A stretch of DNA of 64,000 bases from CAVQBJ01 sp963819075 (GCA_963819075.1 CAWFUP010000005.1:124001-188000), one strand, 5' to 3'; counted from the first letter of the stretch, positions 19,742-29,115 are shown. Notes: generated from the sequence alone by a model not told the origin. Numbers and translations: made by a program.

Positions 19742-20413
19742 CTGAGCCTGCTTGCCTCGCTGCTCGACGAGCTGCCCGACGAGCTGTCGCGGCAGGTGTT
19801 CACGCACGCGTCGTGGAGCCCACGGCGCAGCGACTCCTACACGCGCCTGGCCTTCCTCGGCGACAGCGTGCTCGCGCTTGCGGTCACGACGCACCTGTAC
19901 CCGCGGTTGGAGGCCGAGCGCTTCGGGGCGGGGCGGCTCACGAAAATCCGCGCCCAGGCCGTCTCGGGACCGTCCTGCCGGGCCGTGGCTGTGCGCCTCG
20001 GCGTCCCAGCGCGGCTGCGCGCGGCGGCGCCGGACCTGCCTTCGGGCAGCGCCGCGGCGCTCGTGGAGACCGAGCGAGTGCTCGCCTCGGTAATCGAGGC
20101 GGTGATCGGGGCCTGCTACCTGCACGCCGGCTACGAGCGCACGGCCGAGGCGGTCGTCGAGGCGTTCGCGCCGGAGATCGAGGAGGCGCTGGAGCACCCT
20201 GTCGACTTCAAGTCAGCGCTGCAGGAGCGCCTCGCCCAGCAGGGCGACGTCGTCAGCTACGAGGTGGTCGGCGAGAACGGGCCGCCGCACGACCGCGAGT
20301 TCGAGGTCGTGGCCGCGGTGAACGACCGGCCGGTCGGACGTGGCAGCGGCCGCAGCAAGAAGACCGCCGAGCAGCAGGCCGCCCAGCGGGCGCTCGAGGG
20401 GATGGGAACGTGA
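19742..20413 (+). CDS. rnc: Ribonuclease III with altered active site, probable CTG start
   Basis: RNase III cleaves double-stranded RNA in rRNA processing. The N-terminal nuclease domain contains RLAFLGDSVLALAV and the C-terminal dsRBD contains FKSALQERLAQQG and SKKTAEQQAAQRALEG. Compared with the family signature (E)RLEFLGDS, the catalytic Glu is Ala. In the second motif (ASVIEAVIGACYL) the Asp equivalent to E. coli D114 is Ser. The Asp of GDS and the Glu of IEAVIG remain. No ATG or GTG precedes the first conserved helix (LLASLLDELPDELSRQ). The in-frame possibilities are CTG 19742 or the late GTG 19796, which would remove that helix. A base error near 19740 is also possible. Confidence 0.85.
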   Translation: MSLLASLLDELPDELSRQVFTHASWSPRRSDSYTRLAFLGDSVLALAVTTHLYPRLEAERFGAGRLTKIRAQAVSGPSCRAVAVRLGVPARLRAAAPDLPSGSAAALVETERVLASVIEAVIGACYLHAGYERTAEAVVEAFAPEIEEALEHPVDFKSALQERLAQQGDVVSYEVVGENGPPHDREFEVVAAVNDRPVGRGSGRSKKTAEQQAAQRALEGMGT

Positions 20414-20420
20414 TCGCTCC

Positions 20421-23400
20421 GTGTACCTGAGCTCGCTGACCCTGAAGGGGTTCAAGTCGTTCCCCGACCGCACCCGGCTCGAGTTCGGCTCGGGTGTCAG
20501 CGTGATCGTCGGGCCGAACGGCTCGGGCAAATCCAACGTCACCGATGCCGTGCTCTGGGTTCTCGGCGAGCAATCGCCGCTCGCCGTACGAGGCCAGTCG
20601 ATGCAGGACGTCATCTTCGGCGGCGGCCACGGCGTGCAGGCGCGCCAGTCGGCCGAGGTCGAGCTCGTGCTCGATAACGGTGACGGCGCCGTTGACCTGC
20701 CGTTCGGCGAGATCTCGATCACGCGCCGCCTCGACCGCTCCGGCGAGGGCGAGTACCGGCTCAATGGCGCTCGCTGCCGCCTCGTCGACGTCATCGAGAT
20801 CCTCTCCGACACCGGCCTGGGCAAGGAGATGCACTCGGTCATCTCCCAGGGCCGCGTCGAGGCCATCGTGACCTCCAAACCCCGGGATCGCCGCATGCTC
20901 ATCGAGGAGGCGGCCGGCCTCGGCAAGCACCGCAAGCGGCGTCGTCGCGCGCAGCTGAAGCTCGAGCGCACGCAGGAGAACCTCGACCGCGCGCTCGACA
21001 TCGAGCGCGAGGCACGCTCGCGCCTGCGCCCGCTCAAGCGCCAGGCCGAGGCGGCCGAGCTGCACGCCCGCCTCGAGCGCCAGACCCTGCAGACGCGCTG
21101 GGAGCTGGCGCGCGACACGCTGCGCATCTGCCGGTCCGAGCTCACCGCCGCCGAGGCGGCGGCGCACACGGCGCGCGAGGCCCGCGATGCGGTGGAGGCG
21201 CGCCTGCAGGGCGTCATCGTCCGGCGCGAGGCCGCCGAAGAGGCGCTGGCCCAGCGCAGCGAGCAGCACGAGGCGCTCAGCCGCCGCGTGTTCGCGGCGC
21301 GCTCGGCCCACGAGCGCCTGACGCTGCGCCTCGAGCAGGCCGCCGCGACCGCCGCGACGGTCGCTCGGCGCCGCGCCCGCTCCGAGGTCGAGCTCGAGGC
21401 GCTCGTCGCCGGCGAGGCCGACGAGGCCTCCGGACCGCACCTGGAGGCTCAGCGATCGCGCGTGGCCGAGCTCGAGGCCGAGCTCGCCGAGCTGGCCCAC
21501 CGCCGCGGGGAGGAGCTCGAGCGCGAGGTCGCCGAGTTGCAGCTCGCGCGCGTGGAGGCCACCCGCTGCGCCGGCGAGGCCGAGGCGCGGCTCGCGGACT
21601 GCCACGAGCGCCGCACGAGCGCGGATGGCGCGGCCGACGCGGCCCGCGCCGCCCTGCGCGCGGACGAGCTCGAGGTCGAGCGCGCGCGACGCGACGCCGC
21701 TCGCGTCGGTGCCGAGCTCGCTGCCGTCAACCAGTTCCTGCGTGGCCACGCGGCGGCCCCCGGAGGCGCCGCGACGCTCAGCGACGAGCTCGCCGTGGCG
21801 CCCGGTTACGAGCTCGCGCTCGCGGCGGCGCTAGGCGGCCGGCTCGGCGCGGCGCTCGCGCCTGACCTGCCCGGCGCCAACGCGCTGCTCGACGGCGCCG
21901 GTCGCGACGGCGGCGCGACGATCGTCGCGCCCGACGGCGCAGGCGCCGCGGCAGCCGGCGGCGACGGACCGACCGCGCCCGTGCCGGGCGCGCGTCGCCT
22001 GCTCGAGCTCGTGCGCGGGGAAGGCCTTGCCCTCGCGGTGGCCCGTCGCCTGCTCGCTGACGCCTGGGTCGTCGACGATCTCCAGGCGCTGCCCGTGACG
22101 TTCGCCGGCATCGCCGTCACGCGCAGTGGACGCGCCTGGTTTGCCCTTCCGGGACACGGGTCGTCCGCCGCGCCGGTGTGGGGCGAGGTGCGCCAGGTGG
22201 CCGCCGGCGGCGCCGACGTCGTGCTCGCGCGGCGCAACGAGCGCGAACGGCTGATCGCCGAGAGCGAGACCGCGGCCACGGCGGAGGTGGCCGCGCGCGC
22301 CGCCGCCGAGCGCGCGGCGGCCGCGGTGTCACAGGCCGACCGCGCCCGCGACGAGGCCGACGGCGCACGCCGCGAGGCCGACCGCGCCCGCGCCGAAGCG
22401 CTCGAGGCCGTGCGGCGCAGCGAATGGCTCATCGACGAGCGCCGTCGGGCGCCCGAGCAGGGCCCGCTCGCCGTGCACCGCGCCGAGCTCGAGGGTGAGC
22501 TCGTCGCCGAGCGTCGCCAAGCCGAGCGCGCCGAGCGCGAGCGCGCCGAGCGGGCGCGCCGGCGCGAGCGCCTGCGCGCCCAGCTCGCCGCCGACGAGGC
22601 GCTGCTCCCGCGTGCCGAGCGGCTCGCCGGCGCCCTGCAGGCGGCGCTCGAGATCGTCGCCGAGCGCGTGACGGCGCTCGAGGCGCAACTGGCGAGCGAC
22701 CGCGCCGCCGGCGAGGGCGTCTCGAGCGAGCTGCGGGCCTGCGCGGGCGAGGAGGCGCAGATCCACACCGAGTTGCGCGCGCGCGGCGAGGCGGTGACGC
22801 ACGCCGAGGTCGCCGCGCAGCGGCTGCGCGACCAGGCCGCCGACGCCGAGCACGAGCTGACTGCCCTCGCCGAGCCGCTCGGCCTGACGCCCGAGCCGGC
22901 GGACGAGGCCCTCGCCGCCGAGGAGCGCGAGGCGCTGGCGACGCGCCTGGAGCGCCTGGCCCGCCGCCGCGAGCAGCTCGGGCCCGTGAACCCGCTCGCC
23001 CAGGATGAGTACACCGAGGCGCTCGCCCACGTCGAGGAGCTCGAGACGCGCCGCGCCGACCTCGAGACGGCGCTACGCGAGCTGCGCACCCTGATCCGCG
23101 ACACCGACCGCCAGATCGCCGAGACGTTCGAGGCGACGTTCGACGCGGCCGCAGAGAACTTCGAGGCGCTCGTCGGCGATGTCTTCCCGGGCGGGCGCGG
23201 ACGGCTGCGGCTCGTGCGCGAGGACGCCGGACCACGACCGGTGCTCGGCGGCGGCGCCCCTCCGGTTCAGGACGCGGCCGACGCGTCCGAGGCGGCCGCC
23301 GACGCCGAGGTCGGGCTCGATGACGACCACGAGGCGGGGTCCGACGAGGATCTGCTCGGCGTCGAGATCGAGATCACGCCCGCCGGCAAGTCGGCCAAGC

Positions 23401-23753
23401 GGCTGTCGCTCCTCTCCGGCGGGGAGAAGTCGATGACCGCGCTCGCCTTCCTGTTCGCCGTCTTCTTGGCCAAGCCGTGCCCCTTCTACATCCTCGACGA
23501 GGTCGAGGCTGCGCTCGACGACCTCAACCTGGACCGCTTCCTGGCGCTCCTGCGCCGCCACGCGGGTCGCGCCCAGTTCATCGTCATCACTCACCAGAAG
23601 CGCACGATGGAAGCAGCCGACGCCTTGTATGGGGTCTCGATGGGCGGGGACGGCGTCTCGAAGGTCATCTCGCGTCGGCTGCCGCCCAGCACCGATGCCG
23701 ACGAGCCTGCCGCCGAGGACGCCGGCGCCGTCGCCGGCGTCGGCGTCGCCTGA
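20421..23753 (+). CDS. smc: Chromosome segregation ATPase SMC
   Basis: This 1110-residue condensin subunit organises and segregates the chromosome. The Walker A motif GPNGSGKSN lies at residues 31-39. Long Arg/Glu/Ala coiled coils flank a hinge at roughly residues 460-600. The C-terminal head has the signature LSGGEKSMTALAFLFAVFL and Walker B FYILDEVEAALDD. An acidic insertion of about 40 residues precedes the signature, within the C-terminal head. It begins at GTG 20421, 7 bp after rnc, and ftsY follows 18 bp later. ScpA and ScpB are not in the window. Confidence 0.95.
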   Translation: MYLSSLTLKGFKSFPDRTRLEFGSGVSVIVGPNGSGKSNVTDAVLWVLGEQSPLAVRGQSMQDVIFGGGHGVQARQSAEVELVLDNGDGAVDLPFGEISITRRLDRSGEGEYRLNGARCRLVDVIEILSDTGLGKEMHSVISQGRVEAIVTSKPRDRRMLIEEAAGLGKHRKRRRRAQLKLERTQENLDRALDIEREARSRLRPLKRQAEAAELHARLERQTLQTRWELARDTLRICRSELTAAEAAAHTAREARDAVEARLQGVIVRREAAEEALAQRSEQHEALSRRVFAARSAHERLTLRLEQAAATAATVARRRARSEVELEALVAGEADEASGPHLEAQRSRVAELEAELAELAHRRGEELEREVAELQLARVEATRCAGEAEARLADCHERRTSADGAADAARAALRADELEVERARRDAARVGAELAAVNQFLRGHAAAPGGAATLSDELAVAPGYELALAAALGGRLGAALAPDLPGANALLDGAGRDGGATIVAPDGAGAAAAGGDGPTAPVPGARRLLELVRGEGLALAVARRLLADAWVVDDLQALPVTFAGIAVTRSGRAWFALPGHGSSAAPVWGEVRQVAAGGADVVLARRNERERLIAESETAATAEVAARAAAERAAAAVSQADRARDEADGARREADRARAEALEAVRRSEWLIDERRRAPEQGPLAVHRAELEGELVAERRQAERAERERAERARRRERLRAQLAADEALLPRAERLAGALQAALEIVAERVTALEAQLASDRAAGEGVSSELRACAGEEAQIHTELRARGEAVTHAEVAAQRLRDQAADAEHELTALAEPLGLTPEPADEALAAEEREALATRLERLARRREQLGPVNPLAQDEYTEALAHVEELETRRADLETALRELRTLIRDTDRQIAETFEATFDAAAENFEALVGDVFPGGRGRLRLVREDAGPRPVLGGGAPPVQDAADASEAAADAEVGLDDDHEAGSDEDLLGVEIEITPAGKSAKRLSLLSGGEKSMTALAFLFAVFLAKPCPFYILDEVEAALDDLNLDRFLALLRRHAGRAQFIVITHQKRTMEAADALYGVSMGGDGVSKVISRRLPPSTDADEPAAEDAGAVAGVGVA

Positions 23754-23771
23754 GCGCGGACGCCTGCTCGA

Positions 23772-24773
23772 GTGCCTCGCGACTGGAACGACCTGTTCAT
23801 CACTCCAGACGCGCCGCGTGCGGCGTCCGGCGATGACGAGGACGCGGCAGGCACCCCACGCCGCGGCCTGTTCCGTCGCCTGCGCGAGAACCTCTCGAAG
23901 ACCCGCCAGGCGCTCGGATCGGAGATCCAGGCCACGCTCTTCGCCACGCTCGACGAGCAGACATGGGAGCGCCTGGAGGAGGCGCTCATCATGGCCGACG
24001 TCGGCGCGAGCACCACGGCGGCGGTCGTCGGCCAGCTCGAGGCAGAGGCCACCGAGGGCGGGCTGTCGGGCGGGGAGGTGCTGTCGGAGCGGCTCATCGA
24101 GCTGCTCGCCGACACGGCGCGCACCGGCGAGGACCGCATCGACATCCGGCCCACGCCGACGGTGATCATGACCGTCGGCGTGAACGGGACCGGCAAGACG
24201 ACGACGATCGGCAAGCTCGCCTGGCACCTGCAGCGCGAATTGGGCAAGACGGTGCTGCTCGGCGCCGCGGACACGTTCCGCGCGGCCGCCACCGAGCAGT
24301 TGCAGGGCTGGGCGGAGCGGGCCGGCTGCGACATCGTCGTCGGCCTCGAGGGCGCCGACCCCGGCTCGGTCGCCTTCGACGCGGTCGCCCAGGGCCAGGA
24401 ACGCGGGATCGACGTCGTGATCGTCGACACGGCAGGGCGGCTGCACACCCAGGACGACCTGATGGCCGAGCTCACGAAGGTCCGCCGGGTGATCACCAAG
24501 CAGATCCCCGATGCGCCGCACGAGACGCTGCTCACCGTCGACGCGACGACGGGGCAGAACGGCCTGCGCCAGGCGAAGCTGTTCGCTGCGGCCGTCGACG
24601 TGAGCGGGATCGTGCTGACCAAGCTCGACGGCACCGCGAAGGGCGGGATCGCGCTGGCGATCGCGCGGGAGCTCGGCCTGCCGGTGAAGCTGATCGGGAT
24701 CGGCGAGCAGCTCGAGGATCTGCGGCCCTTCGACCCTAGCGATTTCGCGCGCGCGCTCATCGCTCAGTCATAA
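23772..24773 (+). CDS. ftsY: Signal recognition particle receptor FtsY
   Basis: FtsY docks SRP-ribosome complexes at the membrane. The 333-residue protein has a short acidic N-terminus, then the N domain, then the GTPase domain with GVNGTGKTTTIGKLA, DTFRAAATEQL, DTAGRLHTQDDLM, TKLDGTAKGG and the closing GIGEQLEDLRPF. The start GTG at 23772 gives MPRDWNDLF. It follows smc as in most actinobacteria. Its partner Ffh is encoded at 27.6-28.9 kb on the opposite strand. Confidence 0.96.
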   Translation: MPRDWNDLFITPDAPRAASGDDEDAAGTPRRGLFRRLRENLSKTRQALGSEIQATLFATLDEQTWERLEEALIMADVGASTTAAVVGQLEAEATEGGLSGGEVLSERLIELLADTARTGEDRIDIRPTPTVIMTVGVNGTGKTTTIGKLAWHLQRELGKTVLLGAADTFRAAATEQLQGWAERAGCDIVVGLEGADPGSVAFDAVAQGQERGIDVVIVDTAGRLHTQDDLMAELTKVRRVITKQIPDAPHETLLTVDATTGQNGLRQAKLFAAAVDVSGIVLTKLDGTAKGGIALAIARELGLPVKLIGIGEQLEDLRPFDPSDFARALIAQS

Positions 24774-24774
24774 T
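24769..24774 (+). promoter_or_regulatory. -10 element of the nfeD-like gene, embedded in the ftsY stop codon
   Basis: CATAAT includes the ftsY TAA stop (24771-24773). It ends 6 bp before ATG 24781, which fits a leaderless transcript. Confidence 0.4.
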
Positions 24775-24780
24775 CGACGT

Positions 24781-25212
24781 ATGGTCGCGTGGGTCATATG
24801 GCTCGTTGTGGCGTGCATCCTCGGTATCGGGGAGATGCATCAAGGCGGCCTGTACCTGGCGCCGTTCGCCGTCGGTGCGTTTCTCGCGGCGATCGTCGGG
24901 CTCGTCGGCGCCGGCGCGATCGTAACGCCGGTCGTGTTCCTCGCCGGCTCCGGTCTGACGTTCGCTGCGCTGCGCCCGGTCGCGCGCAGCCACCGGCGCC
25001 TGCCACCGGCGATGCGAACGGGCGCCGCGGCGCTCGTCGGCCGCCGGGCGATCGTGCTCGAGCGCATTGCCAACGACGAGGGCGTCGGATGCGTGAAGAT
25101 CGACGGCGAGGTGTGGACCGCGCGCAGCTACGACGACGACCAGGTACTCGACCCCGGCCAGCGTGTCGAGGTCATCGAGATTCGCGGCGCAACGGCGATG
25201 GTCATGCCGTGA
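24781..25212 (+). CDS. NfeD-like membrane protein
   Basis: This 143-residue protein has two or three N-terminal membrane helices and a C-terminal OB-fold (NfeD) domain with the typical VGRRAIVLERI and VKIDGEVWTARS strands. Short NfeD proteins are encoded beside SPFH proteins and are thought to act with them in membrane microdomains. Here an SPFH gene follows 55 bp later. Confidence 0.85.
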   Translation: MVAWVIWLVVACILGIGEMHQGGLYLAPFAVGAFLAAIVGLVGAGAIVTPVVFLAGSGLTFAALRPVARSHRRLPPAMRTGAAALVGRRAIVLERIANDEGVGCVKIDGEVWTARSYDDDQVLDPGQRVEVIEIRGATAMVMP

Positions 25213-25267
25213 GCGTCTCTGTCGATCGCACGATCGCACCCCCGACTGGAAGGGAGCTCCGCTCACC

Positions 25268-26239
25268 ATGGCCGCATTGATCGTCCTTGCCGTCGCCGTC
25301 GTGTTCGCGCTGTTCATGGCGTACCGCACGATCCGCGTGATCCCCCAGGCCCGCGCCGGCGTAGTCGAGCGCCTCGGGCGCTACAGCCGAACGCTCGAGC
25401 CGGGACTGGCGATCGTGACGCCGTTCATCGATCGCGTGCGCCCGCTCGTCGACCTGCGCGAGCAGGTCGTCAACTTCAACCCCCAGTCGGTCATCACCGA
25501 GGACAACGTCGTCGTCGGGATCGAGACTGTCCTGTACTTCACGATCACCGAGCCGAAGATGGCGACGTATGAGATCGCCAACCCGCTGCAGGCGATCGAG
25601 CAGCTCACCGTGACGACACTCCGTAACGTCATCGGCGGCCTGACCCTCGAGCAGACGCTGACCGCGCGCGAGAACGTGAACACCGAGCTGCGCGTCGTCC
25701 TCGACGAGGCGACCGGCAAGTGGGGCATCCGCATCAACCGCGTCGAGATCAAGTCCGTCGACCCGCCCTCGGACATCCGCGCGGCGATGGAGAAGCAGAT
25801 GCGCGCCGAGCGCGATCGTCGCGCCGCGATCCTCACCGCCGAGGGCCAGAAGCAGGCCCTCATCCTCACCGCCGAGGGTGAGAAGCAGTCGGCGGTGCTC
25901 AAGGCCGAGGGCCAGGCCCAGGCCGCCGTCCTGCGCGCCGACGGCGAGGCGAAGGCGATCGACACCGTCTTCACGGCGATCCACAAGGGACGCCCCGACC
26001 CCGAGCTGCTCAGCTACCAGTACCTGCAGATGCTGCCCCTGCTGGCGCAGGGCGATTCCAACAAGGTGTTCGTCATCCCGTCGGAGTTCGCGAGCGCGCT
26101 CGGGGGCATCGGCGAGGCGTTCTCCTCCCGGGCCCACGGCAACGCGCCGCCGCCGCCGCCGCCGGCCAAGTCGGCCGAGAACGGCGGCCCGGCGGACGGC
26201 GCCAAGCTCCCGGGCGAGCTGCCCCCGTCGGCCGCCTGA
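25268..26239 (+). CDS. SPFH/stomatin-like protein (QmcA/slipin family)
   Basis: The 323-residue protein has one N-terminal membrane anchor and a band-7 domain with RAGVVERLGRYSRTLEPGL and NVVVGIETVLYFTI. A coiled segment with repeats of ILTAEGQKQA / ILTAEGEKQS / VLKAEGQAQA type follows. A Pro-rich tail ends the protein. The ATG at 25268 is preceded by GGAAGGAG about 13 bp upstream. Family members oligomerise in the membrane and modulate proteases or lipid domains. The pairing with NfeD supports that role. Confidence 0.9.
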   Translation: MAALIVLAVAVVFALFMAYRTIRVIPQARAGVVERLGRYSRTLEPGLAIVTPFIDRVRPLVDLREQVVNFNPQSVITEDNVVVGIETVLYFTITEPKMATYEIANPLQAIEQLTVTTLRNVIGGLTLEQTLTARENVNTELRVVLDEATGKWGIRINRVEIKSVDPPSDIRAAMEKQMRAERDRRAAILTAEGQKQALILTAEGEKQSAVLKAEGQAQAAVLRADGEAKAIDTVFTAIHKGRPDPELLSYQYLQMLPLLAQGDSNKVFVIPSEFASALGGIGEAFSSRAHGNAPPPPPPAKSAENGGPADGAKLPGELPPSAA

Positions 26240-26240
26240 C

Positions 26241-26885
26241 GTGGAGCTCGTCGACCCCGAGGCCGAGCGCTACGCGCTCGACCACACGACGCCGCTCGCC
26301 GGTGGCGTGCAGGCCCTGCTCGACGAGGCGGCTGAGGCGCTGCCCTACCCCCAGATGCTGAGCGGCGCGACCGTCGGGCGCCTGCTCGAGACGCTCGTGT
26401 TCGCGGTCGGAGCCCAGCTCGTGCTCGAGATCGGCACGTACGCTGGCTCGTCGGCGCTCGCGATGGCCGCAGGGCTCGCCCCGGGCGGGCGGATCATCAG
26501 CTGCGAGATCGACGAGGGGCATGCCGACTTCGCCCGCCGCCACATCGCCGAGAGCCCGCACGCCGATCGCATCGAGGTTCGCGTCGGGCCTGCGCTCGAC
26601 ACGATCGCCGAGCAGCCCGGTCCGTTCGACTTCGTCTTCATCGACGCGGACAAGGAGAGCTACCCGGCATACTACGAGGCCGTGCTGCCCAAGCTCGCTC
26701 CCCGCGGGCTGATCGCCGCGGACAACACGCTGCGCGACGGCGAGGTGCTCGGCTCCCCCGACGGCTGGTCGGAGGGTACGCGCGCCATCGCGGCGTTCAA
26801 CGACGCGCTCGTGCACGACGATCGCGTCGTCGCCGTGCTGCTGACGGTGCGCGACGGCGTGACGCTCATCCGCCCGCGCCGTTGA
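26241..26885 (+). CDS. SAM-dependent O-methyltransferase (family 3, caffeoyl-CoA OMT-like)
   Basis: The 214-residue protein shows the SAM-binding motif VLEIGTYAGSSALAMA, ISCEIDEGHADFARRHI and the metal-binding DFVFIDADKESYPAYYEAVL with NTLRDGEV. This identifies a class I, divalent-cation-dependent O-methyltransferase. The substrate is unknown; bacterial relatives act on small catechol-like compounds or 5-hydroxyuridine in tRNA (TrmR). The GTG at 26241 follows the SPFH stop by 1 bp, so the genes are probably co-transcribed. Confidence 0.88.
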   Translation: MELVDPEAERYALDHTTPLAGGVQALLDEAAEALPYPQMLSGATVGRLLETLVFAVGAQLVLEIGTYAGSSALAMAAGLAPGGRIISCEIDEGHADFARRHIAESPHADRIEVRVGPALDTIAEQPGPFDFVFIDADKESYPAYYEAVLPKLAPRGLIAADNTLRDGEVLGSPDGWSEGTRAIAAFNDALVHDDRVVAVLLTVRDGVTLIRPRR

Positions 26886-26903
26886 TCGGGCGGCCGCCCC
26901 TGC

Positions 26904-26909
26904 TAGGGT
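26904..26909 (+). promoter_or_regulatory. -10 element of the lipoprotein gene
   Basis: TAGGGT lies 32 bp before ATG 26942. Unlike the leaderless genes, this one has a Shine-Dalgarno GGGAGAG. Confidence 0.35.
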
Positions 26910-26941
26910 GCGCCAGCTTCGAAGTTCGACGAGGGAGAGAC

Positions 26942-27556
26942 ATGACCAACGCGCACGCACATCGGACGACCCCGGCGATCGCCGTGCTGGCCTGCGTTGG
27001 CGCGCTCGCGCTGGCCGGCTGCGGAAGCAGCTCCTCGACCTCGACCTCGACCACGTCATCGGCCTCGAGCGTTGCCTCCGCGGCGACATCGACGGCTGCC
27101 GCCGGTGCGTCGAGCACGGTGGGCGGGTCGAGTGCGTCGGGTACGGCGAGCGCGTCCGGGTCCGCGAGCGCGAACCCGGCGGCGCAGGCGTACGCGGTCC
27201 AGCTGCTGCCGCTCGCCCAGGCGTGGCAGAGTGCCGCCCAGCACTACGACAACGTCGTCGGCGGGGGTGGCACGAACCTGACGCTCATCGCGTCGTCGTC
27301 GAGCGCCTTTGCCGCGGCGACCAACAGGTTCGCCGACTCGATCGCAGCGCTCACGCCCCCGGCGGGCGCCGCCGGAGCGCAGGCCGCGCTCGTCGCGGCG
27401 ATCCGCGCGCTCGGCCACGATGTCTCCGAGCTGCAATCGGCCGCCACGAACCGCAACCCGAGCGCCGCGTCCGACGCGCAGCGGCGGGTCGGGCCCGATG
27501 GGAAGGCCGTCAGCGACGCCGTGCTTGCGCTGGCGAAGGCGTCTCAGCAGGGGTAG
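26942..27556 (+). CDS. Putative lipoprotein
   Basis: The 204-residue protein has a lipoprotein signal peptide ending LALAGC, then a Ser/Thr/Ala-rich linker of about 60 residues. A helical domain of about 125 residues follows, containing a TPPAGAAGAQAALVAAIRAL segment. It should be anchored to the outer face of the membrane. I do not recognise a named family. It is convergent with ffh. Confidence 0.65.
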   Translation: MTNAHAHRTTPAIAVLACVGALALAGCGSSSSTSTSTTSSASSVASAATSTAAAGASSTVGGSSASGTASASGSASANPAAQAYAVQLLPLAQAWQSAAQHYDNVVGGGGTNLTLIASSSSAFAAATNRFADSIAALTPPAGAAGAQAALVAAIRALGHDVSELQSAATNRNPSAASDAQRRVGPDGKAVSDAVLALAKASQQG

Positions 27557-27612
27557 GGCCGCGGAGCGAAGCGGGGGCGGGGCGCTCGTGGCAGGTGAGG
27601 CCCGGCCCGCTC

Positions 27613-28947
27613 TCAGCGCGCCTGGCGGAGCATCGCGCCGATATCGGGCATCTTGCCGCGCCCGAGCTGACGCATGACCTTGCGCATCTGGTCGAACTGC
27701 TTGATGAGCTGGTTGACGGCCTGCACGTTCGTGCCCGATCCACGGGCGATCCGCAGCCGCCGCGAGCCCTTGATGAGCTCGGGGCGGCGGCGCTCCTCGG
27801 GCGTCATCGAGAGGATGATCGCCTGGATGCGGTCGAGCTCGCGCTCATCGACCTTCAGGTTGCGCAGCTGGGCTCCCTGGAGGCCCGGAAGCATTCCGAG
27901 GATGTTCGTCAGCGGGCCCATCTTCCGCATCGTCTTGAGCTGGTCGAGGAAGTCGTCGAGGCCGAACTCGTTGCGGCGTAACTTGCGCTCGAGCTCGATC
28001 GCCTGGTCCTCGTCGAACTGGCGCTCGGCCTTCTCGATGAGCGTCATCACGTCGCCCATCCCGAGGATCCGTTGGGCCATCCGGTCGGGATAGAAGCGCT
28101 CGAACTGGTCGAGCTTCTCGCCCGTGGAGGCGAACAGGATCGGCTTGCCGGTGACCGCCTTGACCGACAGCGCGGCGCCGCCGCGGGCGTCGCCGTCGAG
28201 CTTGGTCATGACGACCCCGTCGAACTGGACTGCCTGGGCGAACTCCTCGGCGATGGTAACGGCGTCCTGCCCGGTCATCGCGTCGACGACGAGCAGGATC
28301 TGGTGCGGCTTGACGGCCTTGCGGATGTCGACGAGCTCCTGCATCAGCTGCTCGTCGATGTGCAGGCGCCCGCTCGTGTCGACGATGAGCACGTCCTTGC
28401 CCTCCTCGCGCGCGCGCTCGAGCGCCCAGGCCGCGATCTCCACCGGATTGCGATCGGTGCCCTGCTCGTAGACGGTCGCGCCGGCCTGGGCGCCGACCTT
28501 GACCAGCTGGTCGACGGCGGCCGGGCGGTACACGTCGCAGGCGGCGACCGCCACCGACGAGCCGTGCTCCTCGTGCAGATAGCGGGCGAGCTTGGCGGTC
28601 GCCGTCGTCTTGCCGGAGCCCTGCAGCCCGGCCATCAGCACGACGGTCGGTGGTCGCGGAGCGAAGCTGAGCCCGGCGGCGGCGCCCCCCATCAGGCTCG
28701 CCAGCTCGTCGTTGACAATCTTGACCACCTGCTGGCCCGGGTTGAGCTGCCCAATGATCTCCGCGCCGAGGCAGCGCTCCTTGACCGTCGACGTGAAGCT
28801 CTTGACGACCTTGTAGTTGACGTCGGCCTCGAGCAGGGCGAGTCGGATCTCGCGCATCGCCTTGTCGATGTCGGCTTCGGTCAGCGTTCCCCGCTGGCGG
28901 ACGTCGGAGAGGGTGGCCTGCAGCTTCTCGGCGAGCGAGTCGAACAC
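27613..28947 (-). CDS. ffh: Signal recognition particle protein Ffh
   Basis: Ffh is the SRP GTPase that binds signal sequences and the SRP RNA. The 444-residue protein starts at GTG 28947 (MVFDSLAEKLQATL). It shows MAGLQGSGKTTATAKLA, DVYRPAAVDQL, DTSGRLHIDEQLM, TKLDGDARGGAALS and STGEKLDQFERFYPDRMAQR. A Met-rich M domain with RIARGSGTNVQAVNQLIKQF closes it. It is inverted and divergent from rpsP, whereas in many bacteria ffh is co-directional with and just upstream of rpsP. Confidence 0.96.
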   Translation of the reverse strand: MFDSLAEKLQATLSDVRQRGTLTEADIDKAMREIRLALLEADVNYKVVKSFTSTVKERCLGAEIIGQLNPGQQVVKIVNDELASLMGGAAAGLSFAPRPPTVVLMAGLQGSGKTTATAKLARYLHEEHGSSVAVAACDVYRPAAVDQLVKVGAQAGATVYEQGTDRNPVEIAAWALERAREEGKDVLIVDTSGRLHIDEQLMQELVDIRKAVKPHQILLVVDAMTGQDAVTIAEEFAQAVQFDGVVMTKLDGDARGGAALSVKAVTGKPILFASTGEKLDQFERFYPDRMAQRILGMGDVMTLIEKAERQFDEDQAIELERKLRRNEFGLDDFLDQLKTMRKMGPLTNILGMLPGLQGAQLRNLKVDERELDRIQAIILSMTPEERRRPELIKGSRRLRIARGSGTNVQAVNQLIKQFDQMRKVMRQLGRGKMPDIGAMLRQAR

Positions 28948-29115
28948 GACCGTGGATTGTCGCAGCCGCGGCCCGGCGGCCCGGTCGCCGCTCGTCCCGG
29001 CGAGCCGGGCGTCGTGCGGCGCCAGCGGTCGCCGTCCCGCCTCTCCCGTCGCCACCGTCTAAGCTCTGGGGCGGCATCAATCCGAAGAGAACTTCCCGAA
29101 CGCAGAGAGGACACC

